Shown here: positions 1 to 6,440 of the stretch, piece by piece
Layout: every line of letters starts with the position of its first letter
How positions within the stretch are numbered: the stretch's first letter is position 1
From: Bacillota bacterium
GTDB lineage: Bacteria; Bacillota; Clostridia; Christensenellales; Aristaeellaceae
Reading direction: 5' to 3'
Assembly: GCA_023416655.1 (NCBI GenBank)
Contig: JAEZHK010000055.1
Coordinates: 1 to 17,565 of the forward strand
Length of the DNA: 17,565 nucleotides
Notes under the pieces: generated by a model
What the model was told of the DNA's origin: nothing
Database searches by the model: none
Seen by the model: only the letters and a program-made list of their open reading frames with translations
Translations under genes and position numbers: made by a program

Positions 1-1634
1 GCCTCGTCCACGATGACGATCACCGCAACCTTCGGGTCGTCCGCGGGTGCGAAGCCCAGGAACGAACCAATGTGGGTGTCCCGGGAAACCACGCCGTCCA
101 CATACACCTGCGCCGTGCCGGTCTTGCCGCCGATCCGGTAGCCGCTGATGCGGGCGTTGCGACCGCCGCCATTTTCGACCACCGACTCGAGCAGCTTCCG
201 CACAGTGGCGGAGGTTTTTGCGGAGATCGGATGGTCCATCACCGTAGGTCTGCCGCGTTCTACAAGATTTCCGGCCGCGTCCCTTATCTCTTTGACGACG
301 TAGGGCTTCATCAGGTTTCCGCCGTTGATCGCCGCGCAGGCGGCGTTCAAAAGCTGCAGCGGCGTCACCGCCACCGACTGGCCAAAACCGATGCGGGCGA
401 TGTCCACCCGCTTGCACCGCGCTTCATCAATCAGAATGCCCGTGCCCTCGCCCGGGATGTCCACGCCGGACACCGTGCCCAGCCCGAACGCCTCCATGTA
501 TTTGTAGAAGCGCTCGATGCCCAGCCGCAGCCCCAACTCCACGAATACGGGGTTGCAGGAATTCTGCAGTCCCTGGATCAGGCTTTCCGAGCCGTGCGCG
601 TCGTCCCAGCAGCGGATCCGCCCGCCGTCCACCACCACCGAACCCGAACAATAGAAGTGGTCGTTCAGGCTGGTCACGCCGGCGTCCAGCGCCGACGAAA
701 TGGTGACGATCTTGTAGGTCGAGCCGGGCTCATAGGCGTCGGTGATGACGCGGTTGCGCAAAAGCTCGTTGAAGGCGTCAAGGTTGTCCCGGGGCGGATC
801 GTTGAGGTCAAAATCCGGCTTTGAGCACATGGCCAGGATCTCGCCGGTCTGGGGGTCCATCACGAGAATGCGGATGGCCTTTGCCCGGTTGACGCTGATG
901 GCTTCCCGCGCCGCCTGCTCGACGAAGCTCTGGATGGAGGCGTCGATGGTGAGCGTCACGTTGCCGCCGTCCACGGAAGGGACGTACTCGCTCTCGCTGT
1001 AGGCGAGCCGCCGGCCCTTGCCGTCGATCTCCGAAAGCACGCTGCCCGCCTTGCCCGAGAGGTACTTGTCCAGGGACGCCTCAAGGCCCGCCTGCCCGGT
1101 CCCGTCGATGGAGGTGAGCCCAATCAGCTGGGAGGCAAACGCGCCCATCGGATAGTATCTGCGCGCATCCTCCTCCAGATACAGCCCGTCCAGCGCCTTG
1201 GAACCGGCTTTCAGCTGCTCGGCGATCATGAGCCGGAGCTGCTGCGCGATGTCCCTTGATAGCTGGCGCTTCAGCACCACGCCGCCCTTGGACCGATCCG
1301 AGGCCTTTTTTTCGATTGTCTCCGCGTCCATGTCCAGAATCGGTGCGAGGATGCGGGCGAACAGGCGCGCGTCTGTGACCTGGCGCGGGCTGACCGACGC
1401 GGTATAGGCGGTGGCGCTGATGGCCAGCACCCGTCCGGTGCGATCCAAAATGGAGCCCCGCCGCGGCGCGATCACGCTTTGGCTGGTCCACTGCGTTTGC
1501 GCGCGCTGCTGGAGCTCCTCGGCCTCAAGTATCTGCAGCTTGAAAAGCTGTGCGGCAAGCGCGACGAACAGCGCCAGAAAGAGCGCCAGACTCAGCGCGA
1601 TTCGACGGCGGACGACCGGCCCGGTCACTACCAA
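1..1634 (-). CDS. Class B penicillin-binding protein, FtsI/SpoVD type (partial, C-terminus cut by window)
   Basis: This is a peptidoglycan transpeptidase of the septum or spore cortex. About 544 codons are visible and the reading frame runs off the left edge. An N-terminal membrane anchor (about residues 11-30) is followed by a PBP-dimer region that begins at RRGSILDRTG. The transpeptidase domain carries all three catalytic motifs: STYK (nucleophile Ser305, Lys308), SCN (Ser359-Asn361) and KTG (Lys504). It follows ftsL by 24 bases in the same frame. GGAGGG at 1643-1648 lies 8 bases before a TTG at 1634; a GTG two codons later (1628) is the alternative start. Position after mraZ-ftsL fits FtsI/PBP2B or SpoVD. 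The two cannot be separated without the C-terminus, where SpoVD usually carries PASTA domains. Family assignment is firm; the precise name is not. Confidence 0.93.
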   Translation of the reverse strand, partial: MVVTGPVVRRRIALSLALFLALFVALAAQLFKLQILEAEELQQRAQTQWTSQSVIAPRRGSILDRTGRVLAISATAYTASVSPRQVTDARLFARILAPILDMDAETIEKKASDRSKGGVVLKRQLSRDIAQQLRLMIAEQLKAGSKALDGLYLEEDARRYYPMGAFASQLIGLTSIDGTGQAGLEASLDKYLSGKAGSVLSEIDGKGRRLAYSESEYVPSVDGGNVTLTIDASIQSFVEQAAREAISVNRAKAIRILVMDPQTGEILAMCSKPDFDLNDPPRDNLDAFNELLRNRVITDAYEPGSTYKIVTISSALDAGVTSLNDHFYCSGSVVVDGGRIRCWDDAHGSESLIQGLQNSCNPVFVELGLRLGIERFYKYMEAFGLGTVSGVDIPGEGTGILIDEARCKRVDIARIGFGQSVAVTPLQLLNAACAAINGGNLMKPYVVKEIRDAAGNLVERGRPTVMDHPISAKTSATVRKLLESVVENGGGRNARISGYRIGGKTGTAQVYVDGVVSRDTHIGSFLGFAPADDPKVAVIVIVDE

Positions 1635-1658
1635 TCGGCCAACCCTCCAAGCAAACGG

Positions 1659-2180
1659 TCAATCCGCGGCCTTTGCCTCCATGCTGGTTGAGGCGGTCTG
1701 CGTGAGTGGATCCGAGCCGGAGCCCATCAGAGAGACCACGCGGATCTGGTCCTCCGTGGGGTAGGTCATTTGGCACTTGTTGATGGCAACGTTTCGGATG
1801 CGCGCCAGGTTCTGCTGCATGGACAGCATGACCTCGAGCGTCTCCTTCTGGCCCTGGATGTCCTTGATCTCGGCGTTCAGCGTGGAGATGCGCTTGGCGG
1901 AGGAGGCGATCGCAGCCAACCTGCCCACCTGCACCACGAGGCCCACCACCAGAACCGCCACCGTCAGGTACATCATCCACTTGGTCACAAGCGACTTCTC
2001 GGCGCGGCTTCTGCGTAGCGCGCGGGGCGCGCGCTCCCGGGTACGCGTGTAACCGGGATTGTCGAAAACGCGCTCGGAGCCCTTGCGCTCCGGTCGGCGG
2101 GATGGAGCCTTTCGGTCAAAATCGCTCCACCAGTCGTCCGCGCCGACGCTTACAGCCGTGTTCGAAGCGTAACTTGGCAT
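1659..2180 (-). CDS. ftsL: FtsL-like septum protein (single TM segment plus coiled coil)
   Basis: This 173-residue bitopic protein is of the FtsL/DivIC type, part of the divisome complex that activates septal peptidoglycan synthesis. It has a long basic cytoplasmic N-terminus (about 75 residues, rich in Arg and Ser). One transmembrane segment follows (WMMYLTVAVLVVGLVVQVG). A heptad-like stretch (RISTLNAEIKDIQGQKETLE) is typical of the short periplasmic coiled coil. Sequence conservation in this family is poor, so the call rests on topology and on position between mraZ and a class B PBP. The ATG at 2180 was chosen. A TTG at 2189 has a better-spaced AAGGGA and could be the true start. The usual gene between mraZ and ftsL (rsmH) is absent: only 52 bases separate ftsL from mraZ. 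Confidence 0.85.
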   Translation of the reverse strand: MPSYASNTAVSVGADDWWSDFDRKAPSRRPERKGSERVFDNPGYTRTRERAPRALRRSRAEKSLVTKWMMYLTVAVLVVGLVVQVGRLAAIASSAKRISTLNAEIKDIQGQKETLEVMLSMQQNLARIRNVAINKCQMTYPTEDQIRVVSLMGSGSDPLTQTASTSMEAKAAD

Positions 2181-2232
2181 ACGATTCAACTCTATTCCCT
2201 TCCCTTTCCGTTTAGAACAACCGGGCTCTTCC

Positions 2233-2691
2233 TCAGACCCTCGGCTGATAGTACTGGTGGTTGACGTATTCGAGTAACTTCTCGCTGTCGGCCTCGGCGC
2301 TCTCGGTTTCGGCCAGGTACTTGTCCTCGTCCCAGATTTCAAGGCATGTGCCCATGCCGACGAAGCGGATCTGCTTGTCCATTCCGGTCTTGACCCGGAG
2401 CATCGCGGGCAGCAGCACGCGGCCCTGTCCGTCCAGCTCGCAAGCCGGAAAGGAGTTGCCGCTAATCAGGCGCACGTAGCGCATCGCGGTCGCGTCCGTC
2501 TGCGGGATGCGGGAAAGGTCTTTTTCAATCTCCTGCCACCGCCAGGCGGGGTACAGCGCGAGGGCGGAGAGCTGGTTGTTGAGGCCGATGGTGAAGCCCT
2601 CGCCCAGCGCTTCGCGGTAGGCTGCGGGGATGGTGACGCGGCCTTTGGGGTCAATCGTATGCGATACGTTGCCCGCAAATGCGCTTCCCAT
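2233..2691 (-). CDS. mraZ: MraZ, transcriptional regulator of the division and cell wall cluster
   Basis: The protein has 152 residues, slightly longer than the usual 140-145. It contains the two tandem SpoVT/AbrB-like half-domains of MraZ, marked by DPKGRVTIP (residues 14-22) and DGQGRVLLP (87-95). These are the paired DxxGR motifs that contact DNA. MraZ forms a ring-shaped oligomer that binds direct repeats upstream of its own gene and regulates the dcw operon. Such repeats are visible upstream here (2722-2766). The ATG at 2691 is preceded by a GAGAGG sequence 11 bases upstream. It is the first gene of the mraZ-ftsL-PBP operon. Confidence 0.96.
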   Translation of the reverse strand: MGSAFAGNVSHTIDPKGRVTIPAAYREALGEGFTIGLNNQLSALALYPAWRWQEIEKDLSRIPQTDATAMRYVRLISGNSFPACELDGQGRVLLPAMLRVKTGMDKQIRFVGMGTCLEIWDEDKYLAETESAEADSEKLLEYVNHQYYQPRV

Positions 2692-2721
2692 GCCTTCACC
2701 ATCCTCTCGCCGCTAATTTTG

Positions 2722-2766
2722 CCCACATTATACCACAGTTTGACACGCTGCGCCACTATTTGCCAC
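2722..2766 (-). promoter_or_regulatory. mraZ promoter overlapped by a five-unit MraZ operator
   Basis: On the minus strand a perfect TATAAT (2732-2727), preceded by TGG as an extended -10, lies 35 bases upstream of the mraZ ATG. There is no good -35 hexamer. Five 5-base units lie exactly 10 bases apart: GTGGC (2766-2762), GTGGC (2756-2752), GTGTC (2746-2742), GTGGT (2736-2732) and GTGGG (2726-2722). Known MraZ boxes are short direct repeats (TGGGN in E. coli, GTGG-like elsewhere) with about one helical turn between them. The overlap of the units with the -10 implies autorepression. Confidence 0.85.
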
Positions 2767-2829
2767 GATTTTCACGCATTCCCCCCACGCCACCGCCCCG
2801 GGGTATTTTGTACCGGGCAGCGGGATTTC

Positions 2830-2845
2830 GCACAACATGTTGTGC
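2830..2845. promoter_or_regulatory. Perfect 16-bp palindrome (candidate operator)
   Basis: GCACAACATGTTGTGC is a perfect palindrome between the terminator at 2855-2886 and the mraZ promoter, about 100 bases upstream of the mraZ -10. It satisfies the best conserved positions of the NrdR-box consensus (CwA..AT..TwG with GTG flanks), but NrdR boxes normally occur in pairs and no clear second box is seen. It could belong to another dimeric regulator or be chance. No promoter overlaps it directly. Confidence 0.35.
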
Positions 2846-2854
2846 AATGCGTGC

Positions 2855-2886
2855 AAAAAACCGCCGCGCCCGAAGGCGCGGCGGTT
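2855..2886 (-). terminator. Rho-independent terminator
   Basis: A perfect 12-bp stem (AACCGCCGCGCC pairing with GGCGCGGCGGTT) encloses a TTCG tetraloop on the minus strand and is followed directly by a T-tract (T6 counting the last two stem bases). It lies about 190 bases downstream of the metallophosphoesterase stop and ends that transcription unit before the mraZ promoter. Confidence 0.88.
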
Positions 2887-3077
2887 CAAGCTCAAAATAT
2901 TTAACAATCAATTTACATTCCCCGGAAGGCCGGCCCAAACAAGGTTGAATGTTCCGGCGCGCGGGTTGCCGCCTGGCGTAACCTGAGCGAAGCAGAATCA
3001 ACTTCGCAAGTCAGCAGGCCCCCGCAAAAACCCGGAACGTTCCTGGCCCAGCAGGCCCACGCGCGTGTTTGAGCGGT
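2887..3077 (-). other. Intergenic region after the metallophosphoesterase gene, possibly holding a degenerate structured repeat
   Basis: The 190 bases between the phosphoesterase stop and the terminator hold no supported gene. On the minus strand, 3055-3005 resembles the third-hairpin part of the structured repeats at 6441-6606 and 10154-10324. It shares GCGTGGGCCTG, then GAACGTTCCGGG, then GCTGACTT in the same order. The other three hairpins are not recognisable. A small hairpin (GCGAAG/CTTCGC) occupies the expected place of hairpin 2. The resemblance is suggestive only. Confidence 0.3.
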
Positions 3078-3770
3078 CTAGACTTCCATCACCGCGTGCA
3101 GCCGGAAGCCCAGCCCGTCGCAGGATACCTGGTGGTAGGTTACGCCGCCCGACGCGTCGCGAAACGCGTGGGCAAGCGCAGGGCCGTGCAGGTGGCCGTA
3201 AACCACGTGGGAGGCCCCGTGCGCGGCGAAGAGCCGCGCGGGCTCGGCGTCCAAACGGGCGGGGCTGAGCGGCGGATAGTGGGCCATACCGACGAGAGGG
3301 AGCGTTTCCGACAGCCTTCTCGCCGAACCCAGCGACAGCTCCAGCCGCTGAAGCTCTCGGGCGAAGATGCGCTCGTCCTCGGTGCTCGTGCCCTCGCCGG
3401 GCAGGAGCCACCCGCGGGAACCCGCGAACAGCACGCCGCCCAGCAGCACGCTGTCGTTCTGCAGCGCGTACATGCCCTCCGGCAGATGCGCGCGGAGCCT
3501 GCCGATGCCGCTCCACCAGTAATCATGGTTGCCCTTCAAAAGGATCTTGCGGCCGGGCAGCGCGGCGACCTCCCGGATGTGGGGCAGCGCGTCCTGAAGC
3601 TGCATCGCCCAGCTCAGATCGCCGGGCAGCAGCACCACATCGCTGGGCGCGACCTTTTCCAGCCAATCCTCCCGTATGCGCGCAAAATGGCCCGACCAAT
3701 GCGGGCCAAATACGTCCATGGGCTTGTCGCCGTCCGACAGGTGGAGGTCAGCGATCGCGTAAATCGTCAT
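3078..3770 (-). CDS. Metallophosphoesterase (calcineurin-like, COG1768-type predicted phosphohydrolase)
   Basis: This is a 230-residue cytosolic binuclear metal phosphoesterase. All metal-binding motifs of the calcineurin-like fold are present in order: DLHLS near the N-terminus, GDLSWAM, GNHDYWW, MAHYPP and GHLHG. The long form GNHDYWW and the overall length match the clostridial predicted-phosphohydrolase group; the substrate is unknown. The ATG at 3770 starts exactly at the conserved MTIYAIADLHL and overlaps the end of the zinc-ribbon gene by 23 bases, indicating translational coupling. An ATG three codons upstream is an alternative. Transcription probably ends at the hairpin at 2855-2886. 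Confidence 0.9.
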   Translation of the reverse strand: MTIYAIADLHLSDGDKPMDVFGPHWSGHFARIREDWLEKVAPSDVVLLPGDLSWAMQLQDALPHIREVAALPGRKILLKGNHDYWWSGIGRLRAHLPEGMYALQNDSVLLGGVLFAGSRGWLLPGEGTSTEDERIFARELQRLELSLGSARRLSETLPLVGMAHYPPLSPARLDAEPARLFAAHGASHVVYGHLHGPALAHAFRDASGGVTYHQVSCDGLGFRLHAVMEV

Positions 3771-4212
3771 CGTCCTCATCGTCCGCAAGCGCGTCCAGCG
3801 AGATCTCCTCGTCGTCCAGCGGACTGGCCGGGGCGAACCCGTCTTCGGCCTCTTCGTCCTCGTCCTTGTCCTCGTCGTCGTCATCGGCAAACGCGTCGGC
3901 GGGCAGTTCCTCGTCGTCGATGTCGATGACGATCTCATCCATGGTGCTGACGCTGTCGATTTCCAGCGTCGCCTCATCGGGGATCAGGTCGTCTTCGGTG
4001 GCGGAGGGCGAGAGCCTGCGCGCCATATCCTTCAGGCAGGAAAGGCAGAGCTCGCCGCCGGGCACCGCGGGGTTTTCACCGCATTCGGAGCAAAGTTCTG
4101 CAATATCGTCCTGCTCGCCGCCGCCGCGCACTTCCTTGCGACACACCGTGCACAAGTCTCCTCCGTCGAGGATGTAGTTGAGTTCACAGCGCGGGCATTT
4201 CATAAGAGCCAT
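3748..4212 (-). CDS. Zinc-ribbon protein with very acidic C-terminal tail
   Basis: The protein has 154 residues. The N-terminal third holds two four-cysteine modules: CPRC (6-9) with CTVC (21-24), and CSEC (41-44) with CLSC (56-59), as expected for zinc ribbons. From about residue 70 the sequence is dominated by Asp and Glu, including DDDDEDKDEDEEAEDG, and is probably disordered. The function is unknown. An acidic tail of this kind could mimic nucleic acid or hold a basic partner, which is speculation. The start ATG at 4212 has GGGAGG 7 bases upstream; an internal ATG at 4203 (MKCPRC) lacks a well-placed ribosome site. It overlaps the following phosphoesterase gene by 23 bases, so the two products may act together. 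Confidence 0.8.
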   Translation of the reverse strand: MALMKCPRCELNYILDGGDLCTVCRKEVRGGGEQDDIAELCSECGENPAVPGGELCLSCLKDMARRLSPSATEDDLIPDEATLEIDSVSTMDEIVIDIDDEELPADAFADDDDEDKDEDEEAEDGFAPASPLDDEEISLDALADDEDDDDLRDR

Positions 4213-4363
4213 AGATAATCCTCCCAATATCAAGCTGACTGTGCCAATGTATGAGGCGAAGGCCGTCATCTTGACAAAGCCGTTTTGCCAGAGCAAACGC
4301 AAGTACTATCATACACAAATTGCGCTGCATGGGAACCCCCGGAAGGTCAGAAATATGTAAATT
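4213..4363 (-). promoter_or_regulatory. Intergenic region upstream of the zinc-ribbon gene (weak promoter candidates)
   Basis: This 151-base gap must carry the promoter for the zinc-ribbon/phosphoesterase pair unless there is read-through from the GNAT-like gene. Two weak candidates are visible on the minus strand: TTCCCA-16-TATGAT (-10 at 4313-4308) and TTGTCA-18-CATACA (-35 at 4277-4272). Neither is strong enough to choose. No convincing terminator follows the GNAT-like gene. Confidence 0.3.
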
Positions 4364-5209
4364 CTAGATTAAATCACGAATGTATACGCGCCATCGCTCG
4401 AATTCCCGGCCGCCCAGCGCGCCAACCACCATGAGAGAGGGCGCGTTGTCCGGGTTGATCGCGCCGGTCAGGACCTTGGGCCCCAGCCGGGACGACAGCG
4501 CGTCCACGAGGCAGATCAGCGCCGGACCCCGCTGAAAGCGAAGCGCGACCATCACCGTTTCGACCCGCTCCAACTCCCCTTCCGGGCGCACCAGCGCGAA
4601 GCCCGCGTCCTGTCCGCGGACGGAGGCCAGGTACAGTTCCATCGGGCGCAGCTCCGCCAGGACCTGCGCGAATTCCTCGAAGGACAGCCGCCGGGGTTCG
4701 TATAGGCCGTAGACCGCCCGGCAGGAGGCCTTGGTAAAGCCCTCACGCCGCAATTCCACGCCGTGCGCGTCGCGGGCTCGCGCCGCCGCGCGGCCAAGCC
4801 CCTTGAGTGCCCCCACCGGAACGGAGAACGCCGCGGACTCCTGGAGGACCGTAAAGCCGTTCTCCCGAAGCAGCCTGTCCAAATGCGGCGTCGAACGCTC
4901 CCCTTCCGCGAGGATTCCCGGCTGGAAGCGACCGGGCGTCGCGTCGGGGCCGATCAGCCGCTCCATGCCGAGATCCCGCTGAAACGCCGCCGCCGCCTCC
5001 AACACGGCCCGCGCCGCCTCCGGGTCGTCCCGCCCTTCCAGGTGGGAAAACCAGCCCTGCCTTTCGCCGGTCAGCCGCACAAGGCGGCGGTCCACGCCGG
5101 TCAGCACGGAAAAAACCGGCCGCCCTTCCCGAAGGGCGACCAGATGGGCGTACTCGCCGTTATGGAGAAGGCGGTGCCTCGGCGGCGGCCGCCGGACGAC
5201 CTCGATCAT
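4364..5209 (-). CDS. Divergent GNAT-like acetyltransferase-fold protein, function unknown
   Basis: This is a 281-residue soluble protein. A central stretch with IGPDATPGRFQPGILAEG, then LLRENGF, resembles the GP....PG.L.EG...P.....L.E.GF pattern of a group of GNAT-related hypothetical proteins. The N-terminal part (GEYAHLVALREGRPVFSVLTG) also fits a GNAT beta-sheet. No acetyl-CoA loop is obvious, so activity is uncertain. The ATG at 5209 overlaps the stop of the upstream glycosylase-like gene as ATGA, and no separate ribosome site is evident, so it is translated by coupling. Its operon with two uracil-DNA-glycosylase-type proteins hints at a link to DNA metabolism but does not prove one. Confidence 0.72.
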   Translation of the reverse strand: MIEVVRRPPPRHRLLHNGEYAHLVALREGRPVFSVLTGVDRRLVRLTGERQGWFSHLEGRDDPEAARAVLEAAAAFQRDLGMERLIGPDATPGRFQPGILAEGERSTPHLDRLLRENGFTVLQESAAFSVPVGALKGLGRAAARARDAHGVELRREGFTKASCRAVYGLYEPRRLSFEEFAQVLAELRPMELYLASVRGQDAGFALVRPEGELERVETVMVALRFQRGPALICLVDALSSRLGPKVLTGAINPDNAPSLMVVGALGGREFERWRVYIRDLI

Positions 5210-5772
5210 CGCTTTTGCTCGCGCCACTGAGCCAGGCGCTGAAGGTCCTCCCGGTAGGTGTCGGCCAACGAGCGGTTGTAGATCAGCGAAGCCGGGTGGT
5301 AGATGGGAAAAAGCACCCGCCCCTCCGCCTCCAGAAACTGCCCGTGGACGGCGCCGATGGCCGACTTCCCATGCAACGCGGACAACGCGGTGTTGCCCAT
5401 CGCGACCACGCACTCCGGCTTGATGAGCGCGATCTCCTTTTTGAGCCAGGGCAGGAAAAGCTGAATTTCCTCGCGGGTGGGCGTTCGGTTGACGGTGCGG
5501 CCCGCGGCGGAAATCTTGGTGGGCCGGAACTTGACGACGTTGGTGATGTACAGCTCCTCCCGCTTGAAGCCGGAGAGCTCCAAAAACTCGTCGAGGTTCT
5601 TGCCCGCCTTGCCGACGAACGGCCTGCCCAGAAGCGCCTCCTGCGCCCCGGGAGCCTCGCCCACCAGCATAATGCGCGCCTTCTTCGCGCCTTCGCCGAA
5701 CACCAGCACCTTGTCCTCGCCCGTGTACAGCTCCCGGAAGAACTTGGCCATCTCGCTATTGAGCTTTTTCAT
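5206..5772 (-). CDS. Uracil-DNA glycosylase superfamily protein lacking Fe-S cysteines
   Basis: The protein has 188 residues and belongs to the UDG family 4/5 fold. It keeps the first motif (VGEAPGAQEALLGRPFVGKAG), the YITNVVKFRP segment, AMGNTALSAL and the C-terminal YHPASLIYNR motif. The four cysteines that bind the [4Fe-4S] cluster in family 4 enzymes are all missing: the N-terminal CxxC segment is replaced and VKC has become VKF. Only one unrelated Cys remains. It is therefore a cluster-free paralogue of the gene just upstream. Base excision is the default guess, but the substrate is unknown. The ATG at 5772 overlaps the upstream stop (ATGA), and its own stop overlaps the GNAT-like start. 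Confidence 0.88.
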   Translation of the reverse strand: MKKLNSEMAKFFRELYTGEDKVLVFGEGAKKARIMLVGEAPGAQEALLGRPFVGKAGKNLDEFLELSGFKREELYITNVVKFRPTKISAAGRTVNRTPTREEIQLFLPWLKKEIALIKPECVVAMGNTALSALHGKSAIGAVHGQFLEAEGRVLFPIYHPASLIYNRSLADTYREDLQRLAQWREQKR

Positions 5773-6329
5773 GCTTCCTCCAACTGCCTGAGCCTCGCCT
5801 GAACCGACTGGAAGTCGCGCCACGCGTCAACGCGCTGCGACGGGTCCCTGAGCAGCGCCGACGGGTGGAACGTGGGCATCATGAAGACGCCCTTGCGCTC
5901 GGTCCATTGGCCGTGGTCGCGCCGGATGCGCACGTCCCCGCCCAGCACATGCTTGGCGGCGGTCGCGCCCAAGAGCACCAGCAGGCGCGGCCTGATCAGC
6001 CGGAACTGCGCGCGCAGGTAGGGCAGGCACGCCTGGGCCTCTTCCTCGGCCGGCTGGCGGTTGCCCGGGGGGCGGCATTTGACGATGTTGGCGATGTACA
6101 CCTCGGTGCGTTCGAGCCCGATCTCGTGCAGGTACCGGGTCAGAAGCTCGCCCGACGCGCCAACAAAGGGCCGTCCCAACCGGTCCTCCTGCGCGCCCGG
6201 GCCTTCGCCGATCAGCATCAGCTTCGCGTTCGGGTTGCCCTCGCCGGGCACCGCGTGGGTGCGCCCCCGGCACAGGCCGCAGCGCTGGCAGGTCTGAATC
6301 GCCTCAAAAAGCTCCATCCAGCCCTCCAC
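5769..6329 (-). CDS. udg: Uracil-DNA glycosylase, family 4 ([4Fe-4S] UDGa type)
   Basis: This enzyme excises uracil from DNA and starts base excision repair. The 186-residue protein has the full family 4 signature: N-terminal CQRC (Cys14, Cys17), IGEGPGAQEDRLGRPFVGASG, YIANIVKCRPPGNR (Cys85), Cys101 and the FHPSALLR motif. Cys14, 17, 85 and 101 are spaced like the known cluster ligands. The start chosen is a GTG at 6329 with GGGAGG 7 bases upstream; an ATG at 6317 with GGAGG 5 bases upstream is equally usable. It is first in an operon of three genes linked by ATGA overlaps. Confidence 0.94.
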   Translation of the reverse strand: MEGWMELFEAIQTCQRCGLCRGRTHAVPGEGNPNAKLMLIGEGPGAQEDRLGRPFVGASGELLTRYLHEIGLERTEVYIANIVKCRPPGNRQPAEEEAQACLPYLRAQFRLIRPRLLVLLGATAAKHVLGGDVRIRRDHGQWTERKGVFMMPTFHPSALLRDPSQRVDAWRDFQSVQARLRQLEEA

Positions 6330-6359
6330 AGCCGCACCTCCCGGATCACAATATTGGTT

Positions 6360-6365
6360 ATTATA
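6360..6365 (-). promoter_or_regulatory. Promoter of the uracil-DNA glycosylase operon (extended -10)
   Basis: TATAAT preceded by TGT (TGnTATAAT) lies on the minus strand 30 bases upstream of the GTG start. No good -35 hexamer lies 16-18 bases further upstream. This fits an extended -10 promoter placed between the structured repeat at 6441-6606 and the gene. Confidence 0.65.
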
Positions 6366-6440
6366 ACACAGACGGGCGTAAAATAACAGACGAGCAACGC
6401 CCGGTTTGCGCTGCTGACAGTCGCCGCTTCATAATCAAAC

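Noticed and set aside
2722..2766. Short regular repeats considered as a CRISPR-like or tandem-repeat array
   Set aside because: Units are only 5 bases with 5-base gaps and overlap a promoter directly upstream of mraZ; they are operator units.
3069..3929. Long plus-strand open frame opposite the phosphoesterase and zinc-ribbon genes
   Set aside because: It is antisense to two well-supported genes, its translation is a low-complexity Arg/Ala/Gly/Pro-rich product typical of GC-rich shadow frames, and no domain is visible.
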